This document shows, piece after piece, positions 17,935 through 26,094 of a DNA stretch of 64,000 nucleotides. The position numbers were made by a program, and so were the translations under genes. Below the pieces are notes generated by a model. The model did no database searches. It was not told the DNA's origin and saw only the letters and a list, made by a program, of their open reading frames with translations. Every line of letters starts with the position of its first letter. The first letter of the stretch is position 1. The stretch is taken from NCBI RefSeq assembly GCF_026343335.1, contig NZ_JAPELX010000001.1, positions 5,828,001 through 5,892,000 on the forward strand, in the 5' to 3' direction. This DNA is from Streptomyces sp. NBC_00078. GTDB taxonomy: Bacteria > Actinomycetota > Actinomycetes > Streptomycetales > Streptomycetaceae.

Positions 17935-19478
17935 TGGATATGCACACTGTGGTGGTGGGGACGTCCGGGGTGACCGCGTCCGACGTTCTCGCCGTGGCGC
18001 GCGGCGGCGCCCGGGTCGAGCTGTCGAAGGAGGCGGCGCAGGCCCTTGCCGCGGCCCGCGAGATCGTGGACGCGCTGGCGGCCAAGCCCGAGCCCGTCTA
18101 CGGCGTCAGCACCGGCTTCGGCGCCCTGGCGACCCGGCACATCAGCCCGGAACTGCGGGCCCAGCTGCAGCGCAACATCGTCCGCTCGCACGCCGCCGGC
18201 CTCGGGCCGCACGTGGAGCGGGAAGTCGTACGGGCCCTGATGTTCCTGCGGCTCAAGACCGTCTGCTCGGGACACACCGGCGTCCGCCCCGAGGTCGCGC
18301 AGACCATGGCCGACGTGCTGAACGCCGGGATCACCCCCGTCGTCCACGAGTACGGCTCCCTAGGCTGCTCCGGCGACCTCGCGCCCCTGTCCCACTGCGC
18401 CCTGACGCTCATGGGAGAGGGCGACGCGGAAGGTCCGGACGGCACCGTCCGCCCCGCCGGTGAGCTCCTTGCCGAGCACGGGATCGCCCCCGTCGAGCTG
18501 CGCGAGAAGGAGGGCCTCGCCCTCCTCAACGGCACCGACGGCATGCTCGGCATGCTCGTCATGGCCCTCGCCGACCTGGACATGCTCTACAAGTCGGCCG
18601 ACGTGACGGCCGCCCTCTCCATGGAAGCGCTGCTCGGCACGGACCGGGTCCTCGCCCCCGAGCTGCACGCCATCCGCCCGCACCCCGGGCAGGGCGCCTC
18701 CGCCGCCAACATGCTTGCCGTGCTGAAGGGTTCGGAACTCACCGGGCACCACCAGGACGACGCCCCGCGGGTCCAGGACGCCTACTCGGTGCGCTGCGCC
18801 CCGCAGGTCGCCGGCGCCGGACGCGACACCATGGCGCACGCCCGCCTGGTCGCCGAGCGCGAGCTGGCGTCCGCCGTCGACAACCCGGTCGTGCTGCCCG
18901 ACGGGCGCGTGGAGTCCAACGGCAACTTCCATGGCGCCCCGGTCGCCTACGTCCTGGACTTCCTCGCCATCGCCGCCGCGGACCTCGCCTCCATCGCCGA
19001 GCGCCGCACCGACAGGTTGCTCGACAAGAACCGCAGCCACGGCCTGCCGCCGTTCCTGGCCGACGACGCGGGCGTCGACTCCGGGCTCATGATCGCCCAG
19101 TACACGCAGGCCGCGCTGGTGAGCGAGATGAAGCGACTGGCCGTGCCGGCGTCCGCCGACTCGATCCCGTCCTCCGCCATGCAGGAGGACCACGTCTCCA
19201 TGGGCTGGTCGGCCGCCCGCAAGCTGCGCACCGCCGTCGGCAACCTCGCGCGCGTGGTCGCCGTCGAGTTGTACGCCGCCACCCGCGCGATCGAGCTGCG
19301 CGAGGGCCTGACCCCGGCGCCCGCCTCGCAGGCGGCCATCACGGCCGTGCGGGCGGCGGGAGTCGAGGGCCCCGGTCCCGACCGGTTCCTCGCGCCCGAC
19401 CTCGCCGCCGCGGACACGTTCGTGCGCGAGGGACGGCTGGTCGCCGCGGTGGAGACCGTCACCGGGCCGCTGCAGTAG
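17934..19478 (+). CDS. hutH: Histidine ammonia-lyase
   Basis: 514 residues from MDMHTVVVG, the same start and size I recall for S. griseus HutH. It deaminates L-histidine to trans-urocanate, the first step of histidine use. The MIO electrophile triad reads Cys-Ser-Gly (residues 145-147, in YGSLGCSGDLAPLSH) instead of the usual Ala-Ser-Gly; this variant is known from streptomycetes. Substrate-site segments YGVSTGFGALATRH, KEGLALLNGT, QDAYSVRCAPQV and NGNFHGAP are intact. The transcript is probably leaderless. The other hut genes are not in this window, as is usual in Streptomyces where hut genes are scattered. Confidence 0.96.
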   Translation: MDMHTVVVGTSGVTASDVLAVARGGARVELSKEAAQALAAAREIVDALAAKPEPVYGVSTGFGALATRHISPELRAQLQRNIVRSHAAGLGPHVEREVVRALMFLRLKTVCSGHTGVRPEVAQTMADVLNAGITPVVHEYGSLGCSGDLAPLSHCALTLMGEGDAEGPDGTVRPAGELLAEHGIAPVELREKEGLALLNGTDGMLGMLVMALADLDMLYKSADVTAALSMEALLGTDRVLAPELHAIRPHPGQGASAANMLAVLKGSELTGHHQDDAPRVQDAYSVRCAPQVAGAGRDTMAHARLVAERELASAVDNPVVLPDGRVESNGNFHGAPVAYVLDFLAIAAADLASIAERRTDRLLDKNRSHGLPPFLADDAGVDSGLMIAQYTQAALVSEMKRLAVPASADSIPSSAMQEDHVSMGWSAARKLRTAVGNLARVVAVELYAATRAIELREGLTPAPASQAAITAVRAAGVEGPGPDRFLAPDLAAADTFVREGRLVAAVETVTGPLQ

Positions 19479-19489
19479 TCGTACGGCAA

Positions 19490-19521
19490 CGGGGCCCTGC
19501 CGCACCTGCGACAGGGCCCCG
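19490..19521. terminator. Bidirectional stem-loop between hutH and the convergent lipoprotein gene
   Basis: CGGGGCCCTG (19490-19499) and CAGGGCCCCG (19512-19521) form a 10-bp perfect stem with a 12-nt loop between two convergent genes. Confidence 0.75.
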
Positions 19522-19526
19522 GAACG

Positions 19527-20333
19527 TCAACCGAGCTTCGCCTCCTGCGCCTTGATGATCCCGGCGGGGATGCCGTACTTGTCGTGCTTGCCGGCCAGCG
19601 CCGCCAGGCTGACCGAGTAGTACGTGGCGACCGTGGAGCCGTGGCGGACGACCTCGGCGTGCACCGTCGTCGTGTCGCCCTCGGTCTTGCCGGTCACGGA
19701 GAACGCCACCGACTCGTCGCCCGATCCCGAGGACTTCTCCTCGGCGACCCTCGTGAACTTCTGGGTGTCCTGGCCCTTCGCCGACACCGTGAAGCCGCTC
19801 GCGCAGCCGGCGACCGCGTCCCCGACGGACTTCATGGTCTGCTCGGCGCCCCCGCCGTCGTACGAGGAGAGCGACACGATCGTCATCGTGGATCCCACGA
19901 TGTCCTTGAGGCTGTCCTCGATGTCGTCGAGGCTCTCCTCGGAGGTGCCCTTGGACGTCGGCTCGGCGACCTTCTCCGTGGCCATCCGGTTGACGTAGGC
20001 GCTCTCGTCGCCCGGCGCGAACCCGGTGAGGACGTAGGCGAGCGGCTCGCACTTCGCGTCCACCACCGTCACCTGGTCCTTGGACTCGGCGAACTTGCCG
20101 CCCTTGTCGGCGGACTTGACCTCGTAGCCGTCGAGGTCCTGCTCGCTGATGATCCGCCTGCCCAGCTCGGCCGCGCTGAGCGCCTTGGCGGCCGCGGTCG
20201 GCGAAGAACCCTTGCCGGCGGAGTCCTTGGCGTCCCCGGAGCCCGAATCCCCGCCGCAACCGGTGATGAGGGCGAGCGACAGCGCGCTCACGGCAACCGT
20301 GGCGCCCACGCGCACCCTCGATGATCTCTTCAT
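19527..20333 (-). CDS. Putative lipoprotein of unknown function
   Basis: 268 residues with a lipoprotein signal peptide (MKRSSRVRVG, then ALSLALITGC with Cys about 26 as the lipidated residue), followed by a Gly/Ser-rich linker. The mature domain (about 55-265) has mixed alpha/beta character and contains two further cysteines (PLAYV preceded by Cys, and AGCASGF) that could pair. I do not recognise the family; related proteins in streptomycetes are annotated only as hypothetical lipoproteins. It faces the outside of the membrane. It is convergent with hutH. Confidence 0.75.
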   Translation of the reverse strand: MKRSSRVRVGATVAVSALSLALITGCGGDSGSGDAKDSAGKGSSPTAAAKALSAAELGRRIISEQDLDGYEVKSADKGGKFAESKDQVTVVDAKCEPLAYVLTGFAPGDESAYVNRMATEKVAEPTSKGTSEESLDDIEDSLKDIVGSTMTIVSLSSYDGGGAEQTMKSVGDAVAGCASGFTVSAKGQDTQKFTRVAEEKSSGSGDESVAFSVTGKTEGDTTTVHAEVVRHGSTVATYYSVSLAALAGKHDKYGIPAGIIKAQEAKLG

Positions 20334-20375
20334 GAGCGGACTATGAAGGCGACGTCAAGGAATCGTCAAGCGAAT

Positions 20376-20690
20376 TCAAAAACCGAGGCGTTCCCGGCGC
20401 GCCGAGTACACGACGAACCCGGCGCCGACCCCGAGGAAGAGGGTGCCGCCGACGAAGTAGGGAGTGGTGTCGAAGCTTCCGGTGTCGGCGAGTTGGGTCT
20501 CGGCGCCGGAGGTGTCCGCGGTCGTCGACGCCATCCGCGCCTGCGTAGTGATCTGCGAGGACGGGGTCGCCGAGGGCGCTGATCTCGCCGGTTCGTCCCC
20601 GGTCGCCTTGGCGGAGGGAACGAACCACAGGGCACACAGGAGGGTCCCTGCGGCGGTGGCGGTCAGCAACGGACGGCGAGCGGATGACAC
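20376..20690 (-). CDS. Short cell-wall-anchored protein with LAXTG sorting signal
   Basis: 104 residues from GTG 20690. The N-terminal signal peptide has a hydrophobic core TAAGTLLCALWFVPSAKA. A Ser/Thr/Ala-rich middle of about 45 residues follows. The C-terminal sorting signal has the motif LADTG, then the hydrophobic stretch PYFVGGTLFLGVGAGFVVY and the basic tail SARRERLGF. LAXTG is the class E sortase motif that also anchors long chaplins in streptomycetes. The protein has almost no folded domain, so it may be a spacer, a substrate reporter of the surface, or a shortened relict of a larger surface protein. Confidence 0.75.
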   Translation of the reverse strand: MSSARRPLLTATAAGTLLCALWFVPSAKATGDEPARSAPSATPSSQITTQARMASTTADTSGAETQLADTGSFDTTPYFVGGTLFLGVGAGFVVYSARRERLGF

Positions 20691-20799
20691 GGAATATCGA
20701 TCCCCTTGTGGCGCTGGCGAATTGGCCGTGTGGTGCGATGTTAGTGAAAGGCGCGGGTCACAGGAAAGTCACGGGAGCCAAGGGCCGTACTCTCCGGGC

Positions 20800-21153
20800 A
20801 TGAGCACTGAAGAGACATCACGTTTTGTCCGCCTTCGGGTGGAACTGGTCATCGAGGTCGACGACTCCGACGCGGTGACCAAGGCGGCGCTGCGGCGGAT
20901 CGCCGACGACACCGACCTGCCGACCGGCGAGCGGGCACAGATCGAGAACGCTGTGACGGAAGACACTGCGGAGGCCCTCGCCTATCTCATCGACCCGTTC
21001 GACCTGGTGAGCGAGGTGCCGGGGGTGGAACTCGCCCAGGCCTCCTGGTCCAGCGAGGAGATCGACTACGACCCCGATTCGCCGGATTGGGACCTGGGCG
21101 ACGATGATGTGCACGACGAAGAACGTGACGACGAGGGGGTGCCCCTCGGCTGA
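20800..21153 (+). CDS. Acidic conserved hypothetical protein
   Basis: 117 residues from ATG 20800. The first about 70 residues (FVRLRVELVIEVDDSDAVTK and following) look like a small alpha/beta domain. The last 45 are extremely acidic (DYDPDSPDWDLGDDDVHDEE). No motif allows a functional call. A TACTCT hexamer lies six bases before the ATG and no ribosome-binding site is visible, again suggesting leaderless translation. A terminator follows at 21176. Confidence 0.7.
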   Translation: MSTEETSRFVRLRVELVIEVDDSDAVTKAALRRIADDTDLPTGERAQIENAVTEDTAEALAYLIDPFDLVSEVPGVELAQASWSSEEIDYDPDSPDWDLGDDDVHDEERDDEGVPLG

Positions 21154-21175
21154 CGTGGCTCGGGGGGCATCGTGG

Positions 21176-21204
21176 CCCCGGGCGGCAGCCGCCGTCCGGG
21201 GTTT
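21176..21204 (+). terminator. Rho-independent terminator
   Basis: An 11-bp G+C-rich stem with one mismatch (21176-21186 with 21191-21201), a 4-nt loop and a following TTT, 22 bp after the acidic protein gene. Confidence 0.7.
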
Positions 21205-21377
21205 CGTCGTCTCAGGGAGACGCACCGACCGCCATCCGCACCCTCCGCCCCGGCGGACGTGGCGTGCCCCACACCTCTGAGGAACGTGGAACGGGACGAA
21301 CCGGCCGTAGCGTTGAAGTTCGTCAGACGGGGCACTTCGGGGTTCTTGGGGATACGGCAACGATGGAGAAGCGTGTG

Positions 21378-22628
21378 ATGACGAACAGTAAGCGGCGCAG
21401 GGGCCTCGCGGCCGCGTCCGCACTGCTCGGCGGGGTTCTGGTGCTCTCGGCCTGTTCCGGCGGCAACGACGACGCCTCCGGCACCAAGGGCAAGGACACC
21501 TCGCAGGCCAAGGCCGACGAGGCGGCGGCCAAGAAGTCCTCCGAGGCCGAGATCGAGATCACGCCCAAGGACGGCTCGGACAACGCCTCCATCAACAACT
21601 CCGCCGCCGTCACCGTCAGTAAGGGCACGCTCACGGGCGTGACGATGACGACCGCCGACGGCGCCGCGGTGGCGGGCCAGCTGTCCGCGGACAAGCTCAC
21701 CTGGAAGCCCAGCACCCAACTGGAGCGCTCGACGACCTACAAGGTCGCCGCGGAGGCCAAGGACTCCGACGGCCGCGTCGCGCACGAGAACGGCTCCTTC
21801 ACGACGGTCTCGCCGTCCAACAGCTTCATAGGCAACTTCACGCCGGAGAACGGCTCCACCGTCGGCGTCGGCATGCCCGTGTCGATCAACTTCGACAAGG
21901 CGATCACCAACAAGGCCGCCGTCCAGAAGGGCATCACGGTCTCCTCCAGCACCGGCCAGGAGGTCGTCGGCCACTGGTTCGGCGCCAACCGGATCGACTT
22001 CCGCCCCGAGGACTACTGGAAGGAGAACTCGACCATCACGCTGAAGCTCGCGCTCGACGGCGTCGAGGGCGCCTCCGGTGTCTACGGTGTGCAGCAGAAG
22101 ACGGTCACCTTCCACATCGGCCGCAACCAGATCTCCTACGTCGACGCGAAGACCAAGCAGATGAAGGTCACGCAGGACGGCAAGACCGTCAAGACGATCC
22201 CGATCTCGGCCGGTTCGCCGGAGAACAAGACCTACAACGGCATCATGGTCATGTCCGAGAAGTTCAAGGAGACGCGCATGAACGGCGCGACCGTGGGCTT
22301 CACCGACGACGACGGCAAGGGCGAGTACGACATCAAGGACGTGCCGCACGCCATCCGCCTGACCAACTCCGGCACCTTCGTGCACGGCAACTACTGGGGC
22401 GCGAAGTCCATCTTCGGCAGCGTCAACACCAGCCACGGGTGTGTCGGCCTGTCGGACACGAAGGGCGCCAACGACAAGGGCACGCCCGGCTACTGGTTCT
22501 TCAACAGCTCGATCGTCGGTGACGTCGTGGTGACGTCCAACACCGGCGACAAGACCGTCCAGCCGGACAACGGCCTCAACGGCTGGAACCTCAGCTGGGC
22601 CGACTGGAAGGCCGGCTCCGCCGTCTGA
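21378..22628 (+). CDS. Lipoprotein L,D-transpeptidase (Ig-like + YkuD)
   Basis: 416 residues from ATG 21378 (GGAG 9-10 bp upstream; an ATG 5 codons earlier has no such site). The lipoprotein signal ends VLVLSAC, so the enzyme is lipid-anchored on the outer face of the membrane. Two Ig-like domains (about 50-280, the second with NSFIGNFTPENGSTVGVGMP) precede the catalytic YkuD domain. That domain has FVHGNYW and the active-site SHGCVGL with the nucleophilic Cys. L,D-transpeptidases make 3-3 cross-links in peptidoglycan, which dominate in actinobacteria. The architecture is that of mycobacterial LdtMt2-type enzymes. Confidence 0.93.
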   Translation: MTNSKRRRGLAAASALLGGVLVLSACSGGNDDASGTKGKDTSQAKADEAAAKKSSEAEIEITPKDGSDNASINNSAAVTVSKGTLTGVTMTTADGAAVAGQLSADKLTWKPSTQLERSTTYKVAAEAKDSDGRVAHENGSFTTVSPSNSFIGNFTPENGSTVGVGMPVSINFDKAITNKAAVQKGITVSSSTGQEVVGHWFGANRIDFRPEDYWKENSTITLKLALDGVEGASGVYGVQQKTVTFHIGRNQISYVDAKTKQMKVTQDGKTVKTIPISAGSPENKTYNGIMVMSEKFKETRMNGATVGFTDDDGKGEYDIKDVPHAIRLTNSGTFVHGNYWGAKSIFGSVNTSHGCVGLSDTKGANDKGTPGYWFFNSSIVGDVVVTSNTGDKTVQPDNGLNGWNLSWADWKAGSAV

Positions 22629-22669
22629 CCCGCCGACCCACCGCACGTCCACGGCTTTCCCACTCGACG

Positions 22670-22777
22670 GCCTTCAACGCGACCACGGACCTGGGCAGCA
22701 AGGCCGAGGCCGGCAGGACGGTCAGCATCCCGGTGGTCGTCGAGGGCGTACGGCAAGTGAGTCCCGTAGCCCGCTGA
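22670..22777 (+). pseudogene. Short C-terminal fragment of an unidentified protein
   Basis: After the transpeptidase stop, one frame reads AFNATTDLGSKAEAG then RTVSIPVVVEGV and stops at 22775. It looks like the last beta-sandwich strand pair of a secreted enzyme (subtilase C termini can look like this). No upstream coding remains. Identification is weak. Confidence 0.3.
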
Positions 22778-22785
22778 CGTAGGCC

Positions 22786-23109
22786 ATGAGCGAACGGCCC
22801 GCCGGAAGTACCGCTTCCGGCGGGCCGTCCAGCTACTCCCTCACCCAGGGCGGCCACGGCCACATGGTCGCCAAACACGTCGGCAAGCACATCACCGAGC
22901 CGCAGCGCCGCCGCTGGGTGAATCTGATCCAGGACGCGGCGGACGAGGCGGGCCTGCCCACGGACGCGGAGTTCCGCTCGGCGTTCGTCGCCTATGTGGA
23001 GTGGGGCACGAGGCTGGCCGTGTACTTCTCGAGCCCGGACGCGAAGCCGCCCACGGAGCAGCCGGTACCGAAGTGGAACTGGGGGGCGATGCCGCCGTAC
23101 CAGGGGTGA
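22786..23109 (+). pseudogene. 5'-truncated group II truncated hemoglobin
   Basis: The open frame gives 107 residues. From GGPSSYSLTQGGHGHMVAKH onward it matches the E to H helices of group II truncated hemoglobins, including the heme-proximal-side region, RRRWVNLIQDAADEAGLP, FVAYVEWGTRLAVYFS and a terminal PKWNWG. The A-D helices with the distal Tyr/Phe pocket are missing. In their place are about ten unrelated codons that coincide with a perfect hairpin. A folded oxygen-binding globin is therefore unlikely. It is best read as a remnant left by a deletion joining a lost gene to the globin. Confidence 0.65.
22794..22828. terminator. Perfect 15-bp hairpin
   Basis: Arms 22794-22808 and 22814-22828 pair perfectly around a TACCG loop. 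It sits 165 bp after the transpeptidase gene and overlaps the first codons of the globin remnant. It is either a terminator or a break-point structure. Confidence 0.65.
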
Positions 23110-23229
23110 GGGGCCTCTTGCCGCGGACGCGGTGAGGGTGGTGCGCTTCCCGGCGGTGGTGAGGGTCCTTTCAGCGCCGGTCAGGACATCTCAGCGCGTC
23201 GTCAGCGCCGGATCAGGGCGTGCCGGCCA

Positions 23230-23285
23230 GTCCGGCGTTCGAGGACGAGGCCGTTCAGGACGAAGCGGGGGTCTGGGGTGGCAGC
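23230..23285. repeat. Dispersed Streptomyces intergenic repeat, copy 2
   Basis: Shares GTCCGGCGTTCGAGGA and AAGCGGGG blocks with the copy at 13268. The intergenic stretch 23110-23319 contains nothing else I can identify. Confidence 0.55.
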
Positions 23286-23319
23286 CCCCACCGAGGGCCG
23301 CACCGGCATCGTGCGCGTC

Positions 23320-24240
23320 TCAGGCCGAGGGTGCCGACGACGCACCGGTTCCCGAACGCGTCGCATCCGCCCCCCAGCTCGCCAGCAACCGCAACGCCTC
23401 CGCGGACGCGGACCCCGGTTCCGCGTGATACGTCACCAGCCCCTGGTCCCCGTCGCCCGCGAGCCTGAACGACTCGAACTGCAGAAACAGTTCACCCACG
23501 AGCGGATGGCGCAGGTGCTTGAGGCCGTGGCTCTTCTCCTTGACGTCGTGCGTGGCCCACAGCCGCCGGAAGTCCTCGCTCTTCACCGACAGCTCGCCGA
23601 CCAGCGCCGACAGCCGGGGGTCGTCCGGGTAGCAGCCCGCCTCCATGCGCAGCGCGCAGACGATGTCGATCGCCTTCTGCTCCCAGTCGATGAACAGCTC
23701 CCGGTAGGCAGGACGCAGGAACACCAGCCGCGCCCAGTTCCGCTCCTGGACAGGCAGCTCCGCCCAGTCGCCGAAGACCGCCGCCGCCATCCGGTTCCAC
23801 ACCAGGATCTCCGCGCGCCGCCCCACGACGTAGGCCGGAACCCCGTCCATGGTGTCGAGGAGCTGCTGCAGCGAGGCCCGCGCCTGCTGGCTGCGCCCGG
23901 CGGGCTTCTTCTTGTGCTGCTTCGGCTTCGCCAGATGCGTCAGATGGGCGTGCTCGGCGTCGGTAAGCCTGAGCGCCCGCGCGATGGAGTCGAGCACCTC
24001 CGCCGACACGTTCCGCCCGTTGCCCTGCTCAAGGCGGGTGTAGTACGCCACCGAGACGCCCGCCAGCTGCGCCAGCTCCTCGCGCCGCAGCCCCGGTACC
24101 CGCCGGTGCCGCCCGAAGTCCGGCAGCCCCACGTCCTCCGGCTTCAGCCGGGCACGCCGGGTGCGCAGGAACTCGCTGAGCTCGGCACGCCGGTCCAGCG
24201 CGCCGGCCGGCTCCTGTACGGGATCGGGCTGTTGGTCCAT
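23320..24240 (-). CDS. XRE-family regulator with MmyB-like ligand domain
   Basis: 306 residues. The N-terminal helix-turn-helix (about 18-95) has GLRREELAQLAGVSVAYYTR and LEQGNGRNVSAEVLDSIARA. The C-terminal MmyB-like domain (about 110-280) has PAYVVGRRAEILVWNRMAAA and later HLRHPLVGELFLQFESFRL, the family's fatty-acid-binding type fold. Such regulators usually control a divergent redox or short-chain dehydrogenase gene. Here the divergent neighbour is the zinc alcohol dehydrogenase at 24418, and a dyad in the gap is a likely binding site. Confidence 0.92.
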   Translation of the reverse strand: MDQQPDPVQEPAGALDRRAELSEFLRTRRARLKPEDVGLPDFGRHRRVPGLRREELAQLAGVSVAYYTRLEQGNGRNVSAEVLDSIARALRLTDAEHAHLTHLAKPKQHKKKPAGRSQQARASLQQLLDTMDGVPAYVVGRRAEILVWNRMAAAVFGDWAELPVQERNWARLVFLRPAYRELFIDWEQKAIDIVCALRMEAGCYPDDPRLSALVGELSVKSEDFRRLWATHDVKEKSHGLKHLRHPLVGELFLQFESFRLAGDGDQGLVTYHAEPGSASAEALRLLASWGADATRSGTGASSAPSA

Positions 24241-24326
24241 GCGTCAAGTATTCACCGTCGTACGCACACCATCCTGACCCCACCGGTGGTAGGCACAGTG
24301 GACGTACGCAAAGCCGTGGGCTGGGT

Positions 24327-24342
24327 GGACCTTGTACGGTCC
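24327..24342. promoter_or_regulatory. Candidate operator between the XRE regulator and alcohol dehydrogenase
   Basis: GGACC-N6-GGTCC, a 16-bp dyad in the 177-bp divergent gap, about 75 bp upstream of the dehydrogenase start. Confidence 0.45.
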
Positions 24343-24417
24343 GGCATGCTGAGCAGCACGCCCGGTCAGAAGATCAGAAGGCAGCCGGGCAGTAACCACT
24401 GCTAGGAGACCCTCGGC

Positions 24418-25458
24418 ATGACCACTGTTGCTGCGTACGCCGCCCCCGCCGCGAAGGCTCCCCTGGAGCGCACCACGGTCGAGCGCCGGGCGGTGCGTGA
24501 GTACGACGTTCTGATCGACATCAAGTTCGCCGGTATCTGCCACTCGGACATCCACCAGGCACGGGAGGGCTGGGGCGAGGCCATGTTCCCGATGGTCCCG
24601 GGGCACGAGATCGCGGGCATCGTCTCCGAGGTCGGCCCGGGTGTCACCAAGTACCAGGTCGGCGACCGTGTGGGCGTCGGCTGCCTGGTCGACTCCTGCC
24701 GTGAGTGCGACAACTGCAAGGCCGGTCTGGAGCAGTACTGCACCGGAGGCGGCGTCGGCACCTACAACGCCCTCGACAAGAACGGCGAGCCCACCTACGG
24801 CGGCTACTCGGAGAAGATCGTCGTCGACGAGAACTACGTCGTCCGCATCCCCGACGGCATCTCGCTGGACGTGGCCGCACCCCTGCTGTGCGCCGGCATC
24901 ACCACGTACTCTCCGCTGCGGCACTGGAACGCCGGCCCCGGCAAGAAGGTCGCGATCCTCGGCATGGGCGGCCTCGGCCACATGGGCGTCAAGATCGCGC
25001 ATGCGCTGGGCGCCGAGGTCACCGTCCTCTCCCAGTCCCTGCGCAAGCAGGACGACGGGCTGAAGCTGGGCGCAGACCACTACCACGCCACCAGCGACCC
25101 GAAGACCTTCGAGGACCTCAAGGGCACCTTCGACCTGATCCTTTCGACGGTGTCGGCCCCGCTGGACCTCGACGCGTATCTGTCCCTGCTGCGCACGGAC
25201 GGCGCCTTCGTGAACGTCGGCGCCCCCGAGGAGCCCGTCAAGCTCAACCTGTTCTCGGTGATCGGCGGCCGCAAGACCCTCGCCGGCTCCGGCATCGGCG
25301 GCATCCGGGAGACCCAGGAGATGCTGGACTTCTGCGCCGAGCACGGCTTCGGCGCCGAGATCGAGCTGATCCGCGCGGACGAGATCAACGAGGCGTACGA
25401 GCGGGTACTGGCGAGTGACGTCCGCTACCGCTTCGTGATCGACACGGCCACGATCTGA
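24418..25458 (+). CDS. NAD(P)-dependent zinc alcohol dehydrogenase (cinnamyl-alcohol/YahK type)
   Basis: 346 residues, preceded by TAGGAG. The catalytic zinc site is GICHSDIH (Cys), GHEIAG (His, Glu) and a later Cys at PLLCAGIT. The structural zinc site is the four-cysteine set in SCRECDNCKAGLEQYC. The Rossmann motif is GMGGLGHMGVK. The features place it with class V/CAD-like enzymes that reduce aldehydes with NADPH. It is probably regulated by the divergent MmyB-like XRE protein, and a terminator follows closely. Confidence 0.93.
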   Translation: MTTVAAYAAPAAKAPLERTTVERRAVREYDVLIDIKFAGICHSDIHQAREGWGEAMFPMVPGHEIAGIVSEVGPGVTKYQVGDRVGVGCLVDSCRECDNCKAGLEQYCTGGGVGTYNALDKNGEPTYGGYSEKIVVDENYVVRIPDGISLDVAAPLLCAGITTYSPLRHWNAGPGKKVAILGMGGLGHMGVKIAHALGAEVTVLSQSLRKQDDGLKLGADHYHATSDPKTFEDLKGTFDLILSTVSAPLDLDAYLSLLRTDGAFVNVGAPEEPVKLNLFSVIGGRKTLAGSGIGGIRETQEMLDFCAEHGFGAEIELIRADEINEAYERVLASDVRYRFVIDTATI

Positions 25459-25467
25459 TCCGTGCCC

Positions 25468-25500
25468 AAGGGCCCCGGCGGAGTTCGCGCCGGGGCCCTT
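25468..25500 (+). terminator. Stem-loop terminator after alcohol dehydrogenase
   Basis: Perfect 13-bp arms (25468-25480 and 25488-25500) with a 7-nt loop, nine bases after the stop codon. Confidence 0.85.
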
Positions 25501-25570
25501 CAGCATGCGGCCGCACGCTGCGAGCGAGGTGAGCGGCAGCGGGAGCCGGTCAGCCGGCAGCCGGAGTTGA

Positions 25571-26060
25571 TCAGCCGGCCGGCAGGAACTCGCCGGCCCC
25601 GAAGGACCGTACGAGAACGCCCCCGTCGGCGGACGGCCGTACGGAATGCGCGCGCCCCGGTCCCGACACCCGGGCGCGCCCGTCCGGCCCCACCTCCACA
25701 AGGGTGTTCTCGTCGATGGCGACGCCGTGCCGGAGCCCGTGCCGCGCGACCGCGGCGATCAGCCGCGGCAGCGTCCCCCACTGCGCGGCATGCACGTCCA
25801 CTGCGAAGGGCACAAGCCCGAGCCCGGCCCGCACCTCGACCTCCTCCAGGTCCTCCGCGGTGTCCTCATGGCACACGGGAACACCGTCGTCGAGCCGACC
25901 GCCGACGACGGCGTGGACCGCGGCGACGGCGGCACCGGCGGAGAAACCGGCATACGGAACACCGAACTCGGCCAGTACGGGCCCCAGCCGGCCCCAGACA
26001 CCCGGCGAACGCCTCCTGATACGCCGGCGTCAGCCCACCGCAGACGCTACGGAACACCGA
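25571..26060 (-). pseudogene. Frameshifted, 5'-truncated peptidase S51 (type 1 glutamine amidotransferase-like) gene
   Basis: Minus-strand remnant. The upstream piece reads CGGLTPAYQEAFAGCLG in one frame. After a shift the gene continues in another frame as LAEFGVPYAGFSAGAAVAA, where FSAGAA holds the nucleophile Ser of S51 peptidases. It then runs through CHEDTAEDLEEVEVRAGLG, VDVHAAQWGTLPRL (catalytic His region) and GVAIDENTLVEV to a stop at 25571. The first about 100 residues are absent. The 5' end abuts the divergent NmrA-like gene. A 17-bp direct repeat (25953 and 26048) brackets the shifted segment, suggesting a local rearrangement. Confidence 0.7.
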
Positions 26061-26064
26061 ACTC
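25953..26064. repeat. 17-bp direct repeat bracketing the S51 frameshift
   Basis: TACGGAACACCGAACTC occurs at 25953-25969 and 26048-26064, 95 bp apart. On the minus strand one copy encodes part of the GVPYAG region and the other lies at the broken 5' end. Confidence 0.85.
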
Positions 26065-26094
26065 CGGGCGCCACGAGTTTTGGAGCAGTGCATC

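Noticed and set aside
13447..19478. A biosynthetic gene cluster spanning cya, the hydratase, cdgE and hutH
   Set aside because: These are housekeeping and signalling genes in conserved order. No core biosynthetic enzyme is present.
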